Positions 34,600 through 47,611 of a stretch of DNA of 64,000 nucleotides are shown here, one piece after another. This stretch comes from Cristatella mucedo. Its lineage: Eukaryota > Bryozoa > Phylactolaemata > Cristatellidae. Position 1 is the stretch's first letter, and each line of letters begins with the position of its first letter. The notes below the pieces were generated by a model. It was not told the DNA's origin. It worked only from the letters and a program-made list of their open reading frames with translations, and did not search any database. Position numbers and translations under genes: made by a program. The stretch is taken from contig WPIO01000335.1 in NCBI GenBank assembly GCA_009760855.2, positions 1-64,000 on the forward strand, in the 5' to 3' direction.

Positions 34600-35515
34600 C
34601 GTTCCTCTGCGAACTCGTGCGAAATGAGTTATTCAAGTGCGAAATGCTTGAAACGAGGTGCAGCACTCTGCTGCCAGCCAGCTCACACTCCGACGAGCAG
34701 AGTTAAAGTTTCTAAATATTCCGCGATATTCTGTGAACACGTTCGAAATGAGCTATTTGATTGCAAAATGCTTGAACCAAGGTGCAGCACTCTACTTCCG
34801 GCTACCGCACGCTCCGAATAGCAGATTTGAAGTTTCTAGATATTCTGCGTTCCTCTGCGAACTCGTGCGAAATGAGTTATTCAAGTGCGAAATGCTTGAA
34901 ACAAGATGCAGCACTCTGCTGCCAGCCAGTACACGCTCGGAGGAGCTGATTTGAAGTTTCTAGATATTCCGCGATCTGCTGGTAACAAGTGCGAAATGAG
35001 TTTTGTGAGTGCGAAATGCTTGAAACAAGGTGCAGCACTCTGCTGCCAGCCAGCAAACGCTTCGACATGCAGATTTGACGTTTATAGATATTCCGTGATC
35101 TGCTGCGAACTCGTGCGGAATTTGTTATTTGAGTGCCGAATCTCGAAACAAGGAGCAGCACTCTGGTGCCAGCTACCGCATGCTCCGAAATGCAGATTTG
35201 AAGTTTCTGAATATTTCGTGATCTGCTTAAAACTCGTGAAAAATGAGTTATTTAAGTGCGAAATGCTTGAAACAAGGTGCAGCACTCTACAGCGAGCTAC
35301 CGCTCGCTGCTATGAGCAGATTTGAAGTTTCTGGATATTCCGCGATTAGCAGCGAACTGGTGCAAAATGAGTTATTCAAGTGCGAAATGTTTAAAGCAAG
35401 GTGCAGCAGTCACCTGCCAGCCAGCACACGTTCGACAAGCAGATTTGAAGTTTCTAGATATTCCGCTATATGCTGCAAACTCGTGCGAAGTGAGTTATTG
35501 AATTGCGAAATGCTT
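34600..35515 (+). repeat. Block copy, partner of 39887-40800
   Basis: Gap-free at offset 5,287 bp. Shared private variants include GAGCAGAGTTAAAG, GTTTTGTGAGTGC, CTACAGCGAGCTACC and GCAGCAGTCACCTGCC. The partner ends at a 140 bp deletion near 40811. Confidence 0.85.
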
Positions 35516-36494
35516 AAAACAAGGTGCAGCACTCTGCTGCCCGCCAGCACTCACTCCAACGAGAAGATTAGAAGTTTCTAGATATTCCGCGATCTGCTGC
35601 GAACTCGTGCGAAATGAGTTTTTCACTTGCGAAATGCTCAAAACAAGTTGCAGCACTCTGCTGCCCGCCAGCAGACCCTCCAACGAGGAGATTTGAAGTT
35701 TCTAGATATTCCGCGATCTGCTGCGAACACGTGCGAAATGAGTTATTTGAGTGCGAAATGCTTGAAACGAGGTGCAGCACTCTACTTCCGGCTACCGCAC
35801 GCTCCGAATACCAGATTTGAAGTTTCTAGATATTCCGTGATCTGCTGCAAACTCGTGCGGAATTTGTTATTCGAGTGCCAATTCTCGAAATAAGCTGCAG
35901 CACTCTGGTGCCAGCTGCCGTACGCTCCGAAAAGCAGATTTGAAGTTTATAGATCTTCCGCGATCTGCTGCGAACTCGTGAGAAGTGTGTTATTCGAGTG
36001 CGAAATGCTGAAAACAAGGTGCAGCACTCTGTTGCCAGCCAGCATACGCTCCGACAAGCAGATTAGAAGTTTCTAGATATTCTTCGATCTGCTGCGAACA
36101 CGTGCAAAATGAGTTTTTTGAGTGAGAAATGCTTGAAACGAGGTGCAGCACTCTACTTCCGGCTACCGCACGCTCCGAATACTAGATTTGAAGTTTCTGG
36201 ATATTCCGCGATTTGCTGCGAACTGGTGCAAAGTAATTGATTCAAGTGCGAAATGCTTAAAGCAAGGTGCAGCACTCTGCTGCCAGCCAGCACACGTTCG
36301 ACAAGCAGATTTGAAGTTTCTAGATATTCCGCGATCTGCTGCGAACACGTGCAAAATGAGTTTTTCAACTGCGAAATGCTTAAAACAAGGTGTAGCACTC
36401 TGCTGCCAGCCAGTTAACGCTCCGAAAAGCTTTTGAAGTTTCTGTATATTTCGTGATCTGCTTTAAACTCGTGCAAAATGAGTTATTCAAGTGC

Positions 36495-36728
36495 GAAATG
36501 CTTAAAGCAAGGTGCAGCACTCTGCTGCCAGCCAGCAAACGCTTCGACATGCAGATTTGAAGTTTCTAGATATTCAGCGATTTGCTGCGAACTCGTGCGA
36601 AATAGGTGCAGCACTCTGCTGCCAGCCAGCAAACGCTTCGAAATGCAGATTTGAAGTTTCTAGATATTCCGTGATCTTCTGCTAACTCGTGTGGAATTTT
36701 TTATTCGAGTGCCAATTCTCGAAACAAG
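36495..36728 (+). repeat. Short monomer: 94 bp spacing from a 30 bp deletion
   Basis: The anchor occurs at 36511 and again at 36605, only 94 bp later, and the sequence reads GTGCGAAATAGGTGCAGCAC. The stretch from within GAAATGAG to just before GGTGCAG, holding two of the normal motif copies, is missing. Spacing returns to 124 bp at the next monomer. The related blocks at about 41900 and 46360 do not have this deletion. Confidence 0.88.
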
Positions 36729-37843
36729 CTGCAGCACTCTGGTGCCAGAATCCGCACGCTCCGAAAAGCAGATTTGAAGTTTATAGATCTTCCACGATCT
36801 GCTGCGACATCGTGCAAAGTCTGTTATTCGAGTTCGAAATGCTTGAAACAAGGTGCAGCACTCTGCTGCCAGCCAGGGTACGCTTTGACATGCTGATTTG
36901 AAGTTGCTAGACATTCCGCGATCTGCTGCGAACTCGTGCGAAATGAGTTATTCAAGTGCGAAATGCTTAAAACGAGGTGCAGCATTCTGCTGCCAGCCAG
37001 CCCACGCTCCAACGAGCAGATTTAAAGTTTCTGGATATTACGCGATCTGCAGCGAACTTGTGCGAAATGAGTTATTTAAGTGCGAAATGCTTGAAACAAG
37101 GGTGCAGCACTCTGCTGCCAGCCAGCAAACGCTTCGACATGCAGATTTGAAGTTTCTAGATATTCCGTGATCTGCTGCAAACTAGTGCGAAATGAGTTAT
37201 TGACTTGCGAAATGCTCAAAACAAGGTGCAGCACTCTGCTGCCCGCCAGCAGACACTCCAACGAGCAGATTAGAAGTTTCTAGATATTCCGCGATCTGCT
37301 GCGAACACGTGCGAAATGAGTTATTTGAGTGCGAAATGCTTGAAACGAGGTGCAGCACTCTACTACGGCTACCGCAAGCTCCGAATAGCAGATTTGAAGT
37401 TTCTAGATATTCCGTGATCTGCTGCAAACTCGTGCGGAATTTGTTATTCGAGTGCCAATTCTCGAAACAAGCTGCAGCACTCTGGTGCCAGCTGCCGCAC
37501 GCTCCGAAAAGCAGATTTGAAGTTTATAGATCTTCCGCGATCTGCTGCGAACTCGTGAGAAGTGTGTTATTCGAGTGCGAAATGCTCAAAGCAAGGTGCA
37601 GCACTCTGCTGCCAGCTAGCACACGTTCGACAAGCAGATTTGAAGTTTCTAGATATTCCGCGATCTGATGCGAACACTGTGCAAAATGAGTTATTAAACT
37701 GCGAAATGCTTGAAACAAGGTGCAGCAATCTGCTTCCAGCTTGTACACGCTCGGAGGAGCTGATTTGAAGTTTCTAGATATTCCGCGATCTGCTGGGAAT
37801 ACGTGCGAAATGAGTTATTTGAGTGCGAAATGCTTGAAACAAG

Positions 37844-39820
37844 GTGCAGCACCCTACTGCCAGCTACCGCACGCTCCGAAGAGCAGATTTGAAGTTTCTA
37901 GATATTTTGCGATCTGCTGCGAACTCGTGCGAAATTAGTTATTCGAGTGCGAAATGCCTGAAACAAGGTGCGGCACTCTGCTGCCAGCCAGCAAACGCTT
38001 CGACATGCAGATTTGAAGTTTCTAGATATTCCGTGATCTGCTGCTAACTCGTGAGGAATTTGTTATTCGAGTGCCAATTCTCGAAACAAGCGGCAGCACT
38101 CTGTTGCCAGACCGCACGCTCTGAAAAGCAGATTTGAAGTTTATAGATCTTCCACGATCTGCTGCGACATCGTGCGAAGTCTGTTATTCGAGTTCGAAAT
38201 GCTTGAAACAAGGTGCAGCACTCTACTGCCAGCTACCGCTCGCTGCTATGAGCAGTTTTGAAGTTTCTGGATATTCCGCGATTTGCTGCGAACTGGTGCA
38301 AAAAGAGTTATTCAAGTGCGAAATGTTTAAAGCAAGGTGCAGCACTCTCCTGCCAGCCAGCACACGTTCGACAAGCAGATTTGAAGTTTCTAGATATTCC
38401 GCTATATGCTGCAAACTCGTGCGAAGTGAGTGTTTGAATTGCGAAATGCTTAAAACAAGGTGCAGCACTCTGCTGCCCGCCAGCACACACTCCAACGAGC
38501 AGATTTGAAGTTTCTAGATATTCCGCGATCTGCTGCGAACAGGTGCAAAATGAGTTATTCAACTGCGAAATGCTTGCAACAAGGTGCCCCACTCTTCTTT
38601 CAGCCAGCAAACGCTTAGACATGCATATTTGAAGTTTCTAGATGTTCCGAGATCCGCTGCGAACTTGTGCGAAATGAGCTTTTCAAGTGCGAAATGCTTA
38701 ATACGAGTTGCAGCACTCTGCTGCCAGCCAGCCCACGCTCCAACGAGCAGATTTAAAGTTTCTGGATATTACGCGATCTGCAGCGAACAGGTGCAAAATG
38801 AGTTATTCAACTGCGAAATGCTGGAAACAAGGTGCAGCAATCTGCTACCAGCCAGTACACGCACCGAGGAGCAGATTTGAAGTTTCTAGATATTTCGCGA
38901 TCTGCTGCGAATAAGTGCGAAATAAGTGATTTGAGTGCGAAATGCTGAAAACAAGGTGCAGCACTCTGTTGCCAGCCAGCATACGCTCCGACAAGCAGAT
39001 TAGAAGTTTCTAGATATTCCTCGATCTCCTGCGAACACGTGCGAAATGAGTTTTTTGAGTGAGAAATGCTTGAAACGAGGTGCAGCACTCTACTTCCGGC
39101 TACCGCACGCTCCGAATACTAGATTTGAAGTTCCTGGATATTCCGCGATTTGCTGCGAACTGGTGCAAAGTAATTTATTCAAGTGCGAAATGCCTAAAGC
39201 AAGGTGCAGCACTCTGCTGCTAGCCAGCAAACGTTCGACAAGCAGATTCGAAGTTTCTAGATATTCCGCGATCTGCTGCGAACACGTGCGAAATGAGTTA
39301 TTTGAGTTCGAAATGCTTGAAACGAGGTGCAGCACTCTACTACGGCTACCGCACGCTCCGAAGAGCAGATTTGAAGTTTCTAGATATTCCGTGATCTGCT
39401 GCAAACTCGTGCGGAATTTGTTATTCGAGTGCCAATTCTCGAAACAAGCTGCAGCACTCTGGTGCCAGCTGCGGCACGCTCCGAAAAGCAGATTTGAAGT
39501 TTATAGATCTTCCGCGATCTGCTGCGAACTCGTGAGAAGTGTGTTATTCGAGTGCGAAATGCTTAAAGCAAGGTGCAGCACTCTGCTGCCAGCTAGCACA
39601 CGTTCGACAAGCAGATTTGAAGTTTCTAGATATTCCGCGATCTGCTGCGAACACTGTGCAAAATGAGTTATTAAACTGCGAAATGCTTGAAACAAGGTGC
39701 AGCAATCTGCTTCCAGCTTGTACACGCTCGGAGGAGCTGATTTGAAGTTTCTAGATATTCCGCGATCTGCTGGGAATACGTGCGAAATGAGTTATTTGAG
39801 TGCGAAATGCTTGAAACAAG
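37844..39820 (+). repeat. Higher-order repeat unit P, 1,977 bp (16 monomers)
   Basis: The unit is bounded by the diagnostic CAGCACCCTACTGCCAGCTA monomer, which recurs at 37844, 39821, 43151, 45135, 47612, 49589 and 51566. Four of the six intervals are 1,977, 1,984, 1,977 and 1,977 bp. P shares AAATGCCTGAAAC, GCTCTGAAAAGC, CTGCTGCTAGCC and TTGAGTTCGAAATG with the unit at 47612-49588, which makes those two a pair. Confidence 0.85.
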
Positions 39821-42800
39821 GTGCAGCACCCTACTGCCAGCTACCGCACGCTCCGAAGAGCAGATTTGAAGTTTCTAGATATTTTGCGATCTGCTGCGAA
39901 CTCGTGCGAAATTAGTTATTCGAGTGCGAAATGCTTGAAACGAGGTGCAGCACTCTGCTGCCAGCCAGCTCACACTCCGACGAGCAGAGTTAAAGTTTCT
40001 AAATATTCCGCGATATTCTGTGAACACGTTCGAAATGAGCTATTTGATTGCAAAATGCTTGAACCAAGGTGCAGCACTCTACTTCCGGCTACCGCACGCT
40101 CCGAATAGCAGATTTGAAGTTTCTAGATATTCTGCGTTCCTCTGCGAACTCGTGCGAAATGAGTTATTCAAGTGCGAAATGCTTGAAACAAGATGCAGCA
40201 CTCTGCTGCCAGCCAGTACACGCTCGGAGGAGCTGATTTGAAGTTTCTAGATATTCCGCGATCTGCTGGTAACAAGTGCGAAATGAGTTTTGTGAGTGCT
40301 AAATGCTTGAAACAAGGTGCAGCACTCTGCTGCCAGCCAGCAAACGCTTCGACATGCAGATTTGACGTTTATAGATATTCCGTGATCTGCTGCGAACTCG
40401 TGCGGAATTTGTTATTTGAGTGCCGAATCTCGAAACAAGGAGCAGCACTCTGGTGCCAGCTACCGCATGCTCCGAAATGCAGATTTGAAGTTTCTGAATA
40501 TTTCGTGATCTGCTTAAAACTCGTGAAAAATGAGTTATTTAAGTGCGAAATGCTTGAAACAAGGTGCAGCACTCTACAGCGAGCTACCGCTCGCTGCTAT
40601 GAGCAGATTTGAAGTTTCTGGATATTCCGCGATTAGCAGCGAACTGGTGCAAAATGAGTTATTCAAGTGCGAAATGTTTAAAGCAAGGTGCAGCAGTCAC
40701 CTGCCAGCCAGCACACGTTCGACAAGCAGATTTGAAGTTTCTAGATATTCCGCTATATGCTGCAAACTCGTGCGAAGTGAGTTATTGAATTGCGAAATGC
40801 TTTAAAACAAGCCCGCCAGCAGACCCTCCAACGAGGAGATTTGAAGTTTCTAGATATTCCGCGATCTGCTGCGAACACGTGCGAAATGAATTATTTGAGT
40901 GCGAAATGCTTGAAACGAGGTGCAGCACTCTACTTCCGGCTACCGCACGCTCCGAATACCAGATTTGAAGTTTCTAGATATTCCGTGATCTGCTGCAAAC
41001 TCGTGCGGAATTTGTTATTCGAGTGCCAATTCTCGAAACAAGCTGCAGCACTCTGATGCCAGCTGCCGTACGCTCCGAAAAAAGCAGATTTGAAGTTTAT
41101 AGATCTTCCGCGATCTGCTGCGAACTCGTGAGAAGTGTGTTATTCGAGTGCGAAATGCTGAAAAACAAGGTGCAGCACTCTGTTGCCAGCCAGCATACGC
41201 TCCGACAAGCAGATTAGAAGTTTCTAGATATTCTTCGATCTGCTGCGAACACGTGCAAAATGAGTTTTTTGAGTGAGAAATGCTTGAAACGAGGTGCAGC
41301 ACTCTACTTCCGGCTACCGCACGCTCCGAATACTAGATTTGAAGTTTCTGGATATTCCGCGATTTGCTGCGAACTGGTGCAAAGTAATTGATTCAAGTGC
41401 GAAATGCTTAAAGCAAGGTGCAGCACTCTGCTGCCAGCCAGCAAACGCTTCGACATGCAGATTTGAAGTTTCTAGATATTCCGCGATTTGCTGCGAACTC
41501 GTGCAAAATGAGTTATTCCAGTGCGAAATGCTCAAAACAAGGTGCAGCACTCTGCTGCCAGCCAGAACACACTCCAACGGGTAGATTTGAAGTTTCTAGA
41601 TATTCTGCGATCTGCTGCCAACACGTGCGAAATGAGTTATTTGAGTGCGAAATGCTTGAAACAAGGTGCAGCACTCTACTTCCGGCTACCGCACGCTCCG
41701 AATAGCAGATTTGAAGTTTCTAGATATTCCGCGATTTGCTGGGAATACGTGCGAAATGAGTTATTTGAGTGCAAAATGCTTGAAACAAGGTGCAGCACTC
41801 TACTGCCAGCTACAACACGCTCCGAAGAGCAGATTTGAAGTTTCTGGATATTTTGCGATCTGCTGCGAACTCGTGCGAAATGAGTTATTCGAGTGCGAAA
41901 TGCTTGAAACAAGGTGCAGCACTCTGCTGCCAGCCAGCAAACGCTTCGAAATGCAGATTTGAAGTTTCTAGATATTCCGTGATCTTCTGCTAACTCGTGT
42001 GGAATTTTTTATTCGAGTGCCAATTCTCGAAACAAGCTGCAGCACTCTGGTGCCAGAATCCGCACGCTCCGAAAAGCAGATTTGAAGTTTATAGATCTTC
42101 CACGATCTGCTGCGACATCGTGCAAAGTCTGTTATTCGAGTTCGAAATGCTTGAAACAAGGTGCAGCACTCTGCTGCCAGCCAGGGTACGCTTTGACATG
42201 CTGATTTGAAGTTGCTAGACATTCCGCGATCTGCTGCGAACTCGTGCGAAATGAGTTATTCAAGTGCGAAATGCTTAAAACGAGGTGCAGCATTCTGCTG
42301 CCAGCCAGCCCACGCTCCAACGAGCAGATTTAAAGTTTCTGGATATTACGCGATCTGCAGCGAACTTGTGCGAAATGAGTTATTTAAGTGCGAAATGCTT
42401 GAAACAAGGTGCAGCACTCTGCTGCCAGCCAGCAAACGCTTCGACATGCAGATTTGAAGTTTCTAGATATTCCGTGATCTGCTGCAAACTAGTGCGAAAT
42501 GAGTTATTGACTTGCGAAATGCTCAAAACAAGGTGCAGCACTCTGCTGCCCGCCAGCAGACACTCCAACGAGCAGATTAGAAGTTTCTAGATATTCCGCG
42601 ATCTGCTGCGAACACGTGCGAAATGAGTTATTTGAGTGCGAAATGCTTGAAACGAGGTGCAGCACTCTACTACGGCTACCGCAAGCTCCGAATAGCAGAT
42701 TTGAAGTTTCTAGATATTCCGTGATCTGCTGCAAACTCGTGCGGAATTTGTTATTCGAGTGCCAATTCTCGAAACAAGCTGCAGCACTCTGGTGCCAGCT

Positions 42801-43150
42801 GCCGCACGCTCCGAAAAGCAGATTTGAAGTTTATAGATCTTCCGCGATCTGCTGCGAACTCGTGAGAAGTGTGTTATTCGAGTGCGAAATGCTCAAAGCA
42901 AGGTGCAGCACTCTGCTGCCAGCTAGCACACGTTCGACAAGCAGATTTGAAGTTTCTAGATATTCCGCGATCTGCTGCGAACACTGTGCAAAATGAGTTA
43001 TTAAACTGCGAAATGCTTGAAACAAGGTGCAGCAATCTGCTTCCAGCTTGTACACGCTCGGAGGAGCTGATTTGAAGTTTCTAGATATTCCTCGATCTGC
43101 TGGGAATACGTGCGAAATGAGTTATTTGAGTGCGAAATGCTTGAAACAAG
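39821..43150 (+). repeat. Interposed block X, 3,330 bp, between HOR units
   Basis: This interval is longer than the 1,977 bp unit. It starts with sequence copied from 34600-35515, passes a deletion junction at about 40811, repeats the d-e-c cassette and then carries the segment 41414-42664 that also exists at 21900-23150. Its right part (41418-43150) is also present at 45876-47611. Confidence 0.8.
40795..40830 (+). repeat. 140 bp deletion junction between two subtype i monomers
   Basis: The sequence reads GCTTTAAAACAAGCCCGCCA, joining the start of one i monomer to the CCCGCCAGCAGACC part of the next. Offsets to the 34.6-36.4 kb partner fall from 5,287 to 5,151; after allowing for four inserted bases nearby, the loss is about 140 bp, one monomer plus 16 bp. 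Confidence 0.8.
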
Positions 43151-45134
43151 GTGCAGCACCCTACTGCCAGCTACCGCACGCTCCGAAGAGCAGATTTGAA
43201 GTTTCTAGATATTTTGCGATCTGCTGCGAACTCGTGCGAAATTAGTTATTCGAGTGCGAAATGCTTGAAACAAGGTGCGGCACTCTGCTGCCAGCCAGCA
43301 AACGCTTCGACATGCAGATTTGAAGTTTCTAGATATTCCGTGATCTGCTGCTAACTCGTGAGGAATTTGTTATTCGAGTGCCAATTCTCGAAAACAAGCT
43401 GCAGCACTCTGTTGCCAGACCGCACGCTCCGAAAAGCAGATTTGAAGTTTATAGATCTTCCACGATCTGCTGCGACATCGTGCGAAGTCTGTTATTCGAG
43501 TTCGAAATGCTTGAAACAAGGTGCAGCACTCTACTGCCAGCTACCGCTCGCTGCTATGAGCAGTTTTTGAAGTTTCTGGATATTCCGCGATTTGCTGCGA
43601 ACTGGTGCAAAAAAGAGTTATTCAAGTGCCAAAATGTTTAAAGCAAGGTGCAGCACTCTCCTGCCAGCCAGCACACGTTCGAAAAGCAGATTTGAAGTTT
43701 CTAGATATTCCGCTATATGCTGCAAACTCGTGCGAAGTGAGTGTTTGAATTGCGAAATGCTTAAAACAAGGTGCAGCACTCTGCTGCCCGCCAGCACACA
43801 CTCCAACGAGCAGATTTGAAGTTTCTAGATATTCCGCGATCTGCTGCGAACAGGTGCAAAATGAGTTATTCAACTGCGAAATGCTTGCAACAAGGTGCCC
43901 CACTCTTCTTTCAGCCAGCAAACGCTTAGACATGCATATTTGAAGTTTCTAGATGTTCCGAGATCCGCTGCGAACTTGTGCGAAATGAGCTTTTCAAGTG
44001 CGAAATGCTTAATACGAGTTGCAGCACTCTGCTGCCAGCCAGCCCACGCTCCAACGAGCAGATTTAAAGTTTCTGGATATTACGCGATCTGCAGCGAACA
44101 GGTGCAAAATGAGTTATTCAACTGCGAAATGCTAGAAACAAGGTGCAGCAATCTGCTACCAGCCAGTACACGCACCGAGGAGCAGATTTGAAGTTTCTAG
44201 ATATTTCGCGATCTGCTGCGAATAAGTGCGAAATAAGTGATTTGAGTGCGAAATGCTGAAAACAAGGTGCAGCACTCTGTTGCCAGCCAGCATACGCTCC
44301 GACAAGCAGATTAGAAGTTTTCTAGATATTCCTCGATCTCCTGCGAACACGTGCGAAATAAGTTTTTTTGAGTGAGAAATGCTTGAAACGAGGTGCAGCA
44401 CTCTACTTCCGGCTACCGCACGCTCCGAATACTAGATTTGAAGTTCCTGGATATTCCGCGATTTGCTGCGAACTGGTGCAAAGTAATTTATTCAAGTGCG
44501 AAATGCCTAAAGCCAGGTGCAGCACTCTGCTGCCAGCCAGCAAACGTTCGACAAGCAGATTCGAAGTTTTCTAGATATTCCGCGATCTGCTGCGAACACG
44601 TGCGAAATGAGTTATTTGAGTGCGAAATGCTTGAAACGAGGTGCAGCACTCTACTACGGCTACCGCACGCTCCGAAGAGCAGATTTGAAGTTTCTAGATA
44701 TTCCGTGATCTGCTGCAAACTCGTGCGGAATTTGTTATTCGAGTGCCAATTCTCGAAACAAGCTGCAGCACTCTGGTGCCAGCTGCGGCACGCTCCGAAA
44801 AGCAGATTTGAAGTTTATAGATCTTCCGCGATCTGCTGCGAACTCGTGAGAAGTGTGTTATTCGAGTGCGAAATGCTTAAAGCAAGGTGCAGCACTCTGC
44901 TGCCAGCTAGCACACGTTCGACAAGCAGATTTGAAGTTTCTAGATATTCCGCGATCTGCTGCGAACACTGTGCAAAATGAGTTATTAAACTGCGAAATGC
45001 TTGAAACAAGGTGCAGCAATCTGCTTCCAGCTTGTACACGCTCGGAGGAGCTGATTTGAAGTTTCTAGATATTCCGCGATCTGCTGGGAATACGTGCGAA
45101 ATGAGTTATTTGAGTGCGAAATGCTTGAAACAAG
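43151..45134 (+). repeat. Higher-order repeat unit Q, 1,984 bp
   Basis: The unit matches 49589-51565 (Q', 1,977 bp), including shared variants AAAGCCAGG, GCTAGAAACAAGG, GTTCGAAAAGCAG and GAAATAAGTTTTTTG. The length difference of seven bases is explained by seven single-base insertions, at about 43391, 43566, 43612, 43631, 44320, 44364 and 44570, all lengthening runs of A or T. I saw no clear substitution between the two. Confidence 0.88.
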
Positions 45135-47611
45135 GTGCAGCACCCTACTGCCAGCTACCGCACGCTCCGAAGAGCAGATTTGAAGTTTCTAGATATTTTG
45201 CGATCTGCTGCGAACTCGTGCGAAATTAGTTATTCGAGTGCGAAATGCTTGAAACAAGGTGCGGCACTCTGCTGCCAGCCAGCAAACGCTTCGACATGCA
45301 GATTTGAAGTTTATAGATCTTCCGCGATCTGCTGCGAACTCGTGAGAAGTGTGTTATTCGAGTGCGAAATGCTGAAAACAAGGTGCAGCACTCTGTTGCC
45401 AGCCAGCATACGCTCCGACAAGCAGATTAGAAGTTTCTAGATATTCTTCGATCTGCTGCGAACACGTGCAAAATGAGTTTTTTGAGTGAGAAATGCTTGA
45501 AACGAGGTGCAGCACTCTACTTCCGGCTACCGCACGCTCCGAATACTAGATTTGAAGTTTCTGGATATTCCGCGATTTGCTGCGAACTGGTGCAAAGTAA
45601 TTGATTCAAGTGCGAAATGCTTAAAGCAAGGTGCAGCACTCTGCTGCCAGCCAGCACACGTTCGACAAGCAGATTTGAAGTTTCTAGATATTCCGCGATC
45701 TGCTGCAAACACGTGCAAAATGAGTTTTTCAACTGCGAAATGCTTAAAACAAGGTGTAGCACTCTGCTGCCAGCCAGTTAACGCTCCGAAAAGCTTTTGA
45801 AGTTTCTGTATATTTCGTGATCTGCTTTAAACTCGTGCAAAATGAGTTATTCAAGTGCGAAATGCTTAAAGCAAGGTGCAGCACTCTGCTGCCAGCCAGC
45901 AAACGCTTCGACATGCAGATTTGAAGTTTCTAGATATTCCGCGATTTGCTGCGAACTCGTGCAAAATGAGTTATTCCAGTGCGAAATGCTCAAAACAAGG
46001 TGCAGCACTCTGCTGCCAGCCAGAACACACTCCAACGGGTAGATTTGAAGTTTCTAGATATTCTGCGATCTGCTGCCAACACGTGCGAAATGAGTTATTT
46101 GAGTGCGAAATGCTTGAAACAAGGTGCAGCACTCTACTTCCGGCTACCGCACGCTCCGAATAGCAGATTTGAAGTTTCTAGATATTCCGCGATTTGCTGG
46201 GAATACGTGCGAAATGAGTTATTTGAGTGCAAAATGCTTGAAACAAGGTGCAGCACTCTACTGCCAGCTACAACACGCTCCGAAGAGCAGATTTGAAGTT
46301 TCTGGATATTTTGCGATCTGCTGCGAACTCGTGCGAAATGAGTTATTCGAGTGCGAAATGCTTGAAACAAGGTGCAGCACTCTGCTGCCAGCCAGCAAAC
46401 GCTTCGAAATGCAGATTTGAAGTTTCTAGATATTCCGTGATCTTCTGCTAACTCGTGTGGAATTTTTTTTATTCGAGTGCCAATTCTCGAAACAAGCTGC
46501 AGCACTCTGGTGCCAGAATCCGCACGCTCCGAAAAGCAGATTTGAAGTTTATAGATCTTCCACGATCTGCTGCGACATCGTGCAAAGTCTGTTATTCGAG
46601 TTCGAAATGCTTGAAACAAGGTGCAGCACTCTGCTGCCAGCCAGGGTACGCTTTGACATGCTGATTTGAAGTTGCTAGACATTCCGCGATCTGCTGCGAA
46701 CTCGTGCGAAATGAGTTATTCAAGTGCGAAATGCTTAAAACGAGGTGCAGCATTCTGCTGCCAGCCAGCCCACGCTCCAACGAGCAGATTTAAAGTTTCT
46801 GGATATTACGCGATCTGCAGCGAACTTGTGCGAAATGAGTTATTTAAGTGCGAAATGCTTGAAACAAGGTGCAGCACTCTGCTGCCAGCCAGCAAACGCT
46901 TTCGACATGCAGATTTGAAGTTTCTAGATATTCCGTGATCTGCTGCAAACTAGTGCGAAATGAGTTATTGACTTGCGAAATGCTCAAAACAAGGTGCAGC
47001 ACTCTGCTGCCCGCCAGCAGACACTCCAACGAGCAGATTAGAAGTTTCTAGATATTCCGCGATCTGCTGCGAACACGTGCGAAATGAGTTATTTGAGTGC
47101 GAAATGCTTGAAACGAGGTGCAGCACTCTACTACGGCTACCGCAAGCTCCGAATAGCAGATTTGAAGTTTCTAGATATTCCGTGATCTGCTGCAAACTCG
47201 TGCGGAATTTGTTATTCGAGTGCCAATTCTCGAAACAAGCTGCAGCACTCTGGTGCCAGCTGCCGCACGCTCCGAAAAGCAGATTTGAAGTTTATAGATC
47301 TTCCGCGATCTGCTGCGAACTCGTGAGAAGTGTGTTATTCGAGTGCGAAATGCTCAAAGCAAGGTGCAGCACTCTGCTGCCAGCTAGCACACGTTCGACA
47401 AGCAGATTTGAAGTTTCTAGATATTCCGCGATCTGCTGCGAAAACTGTGCAAAATGAGTTATTAAACTGCGAAATGCTTGAAACAAGGTGCAGCAATCTG
47501 CTTCCAGCTTGTACACGCTCGGAGGAGCTGATTTGAAGTTTCTAGATATTCCTCGATCTGCTGGGAATACGTGCGAAATGAGTTATTTGAGTGCGAAATG
47601 CTTGAAACAAG
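45135..47611 (+). repeat. Interposed block Y, 2,477 bp
   Basis: The block begins like an HOR unit, then near 45300 passes directly from a subtype a left part to the GTTTATAGATCTTCCGCG right half. It continues through the d-e-c-j cassette and a segment (45876-47611) matching 41418-43150. That segment is 3 bp longer than its partner: eight T instead of six at about 46463, and CGCTTTCGAC instead of CGCTTCGAC at about 46900. Confidence 0.8.

Noticed and set aside
39046-39666. A 206-residue open frame, and similar ones at 48826-49434, 50800-51411 and 44393-44980
   Set aside because: Each is the satellite read through five monomers after a one-base indel reset the phase. The product is a degenerate repeat of the same translated monomer in changing frames, with no domain, and the frames disappear in copies without the indel.
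46134-46682. A 182-residue open frame on the minus strand
   Set aside because: It exists only because of a two-base run-length change at about 46463; the equivalent positions near 41676-42222 are split into two short frames.
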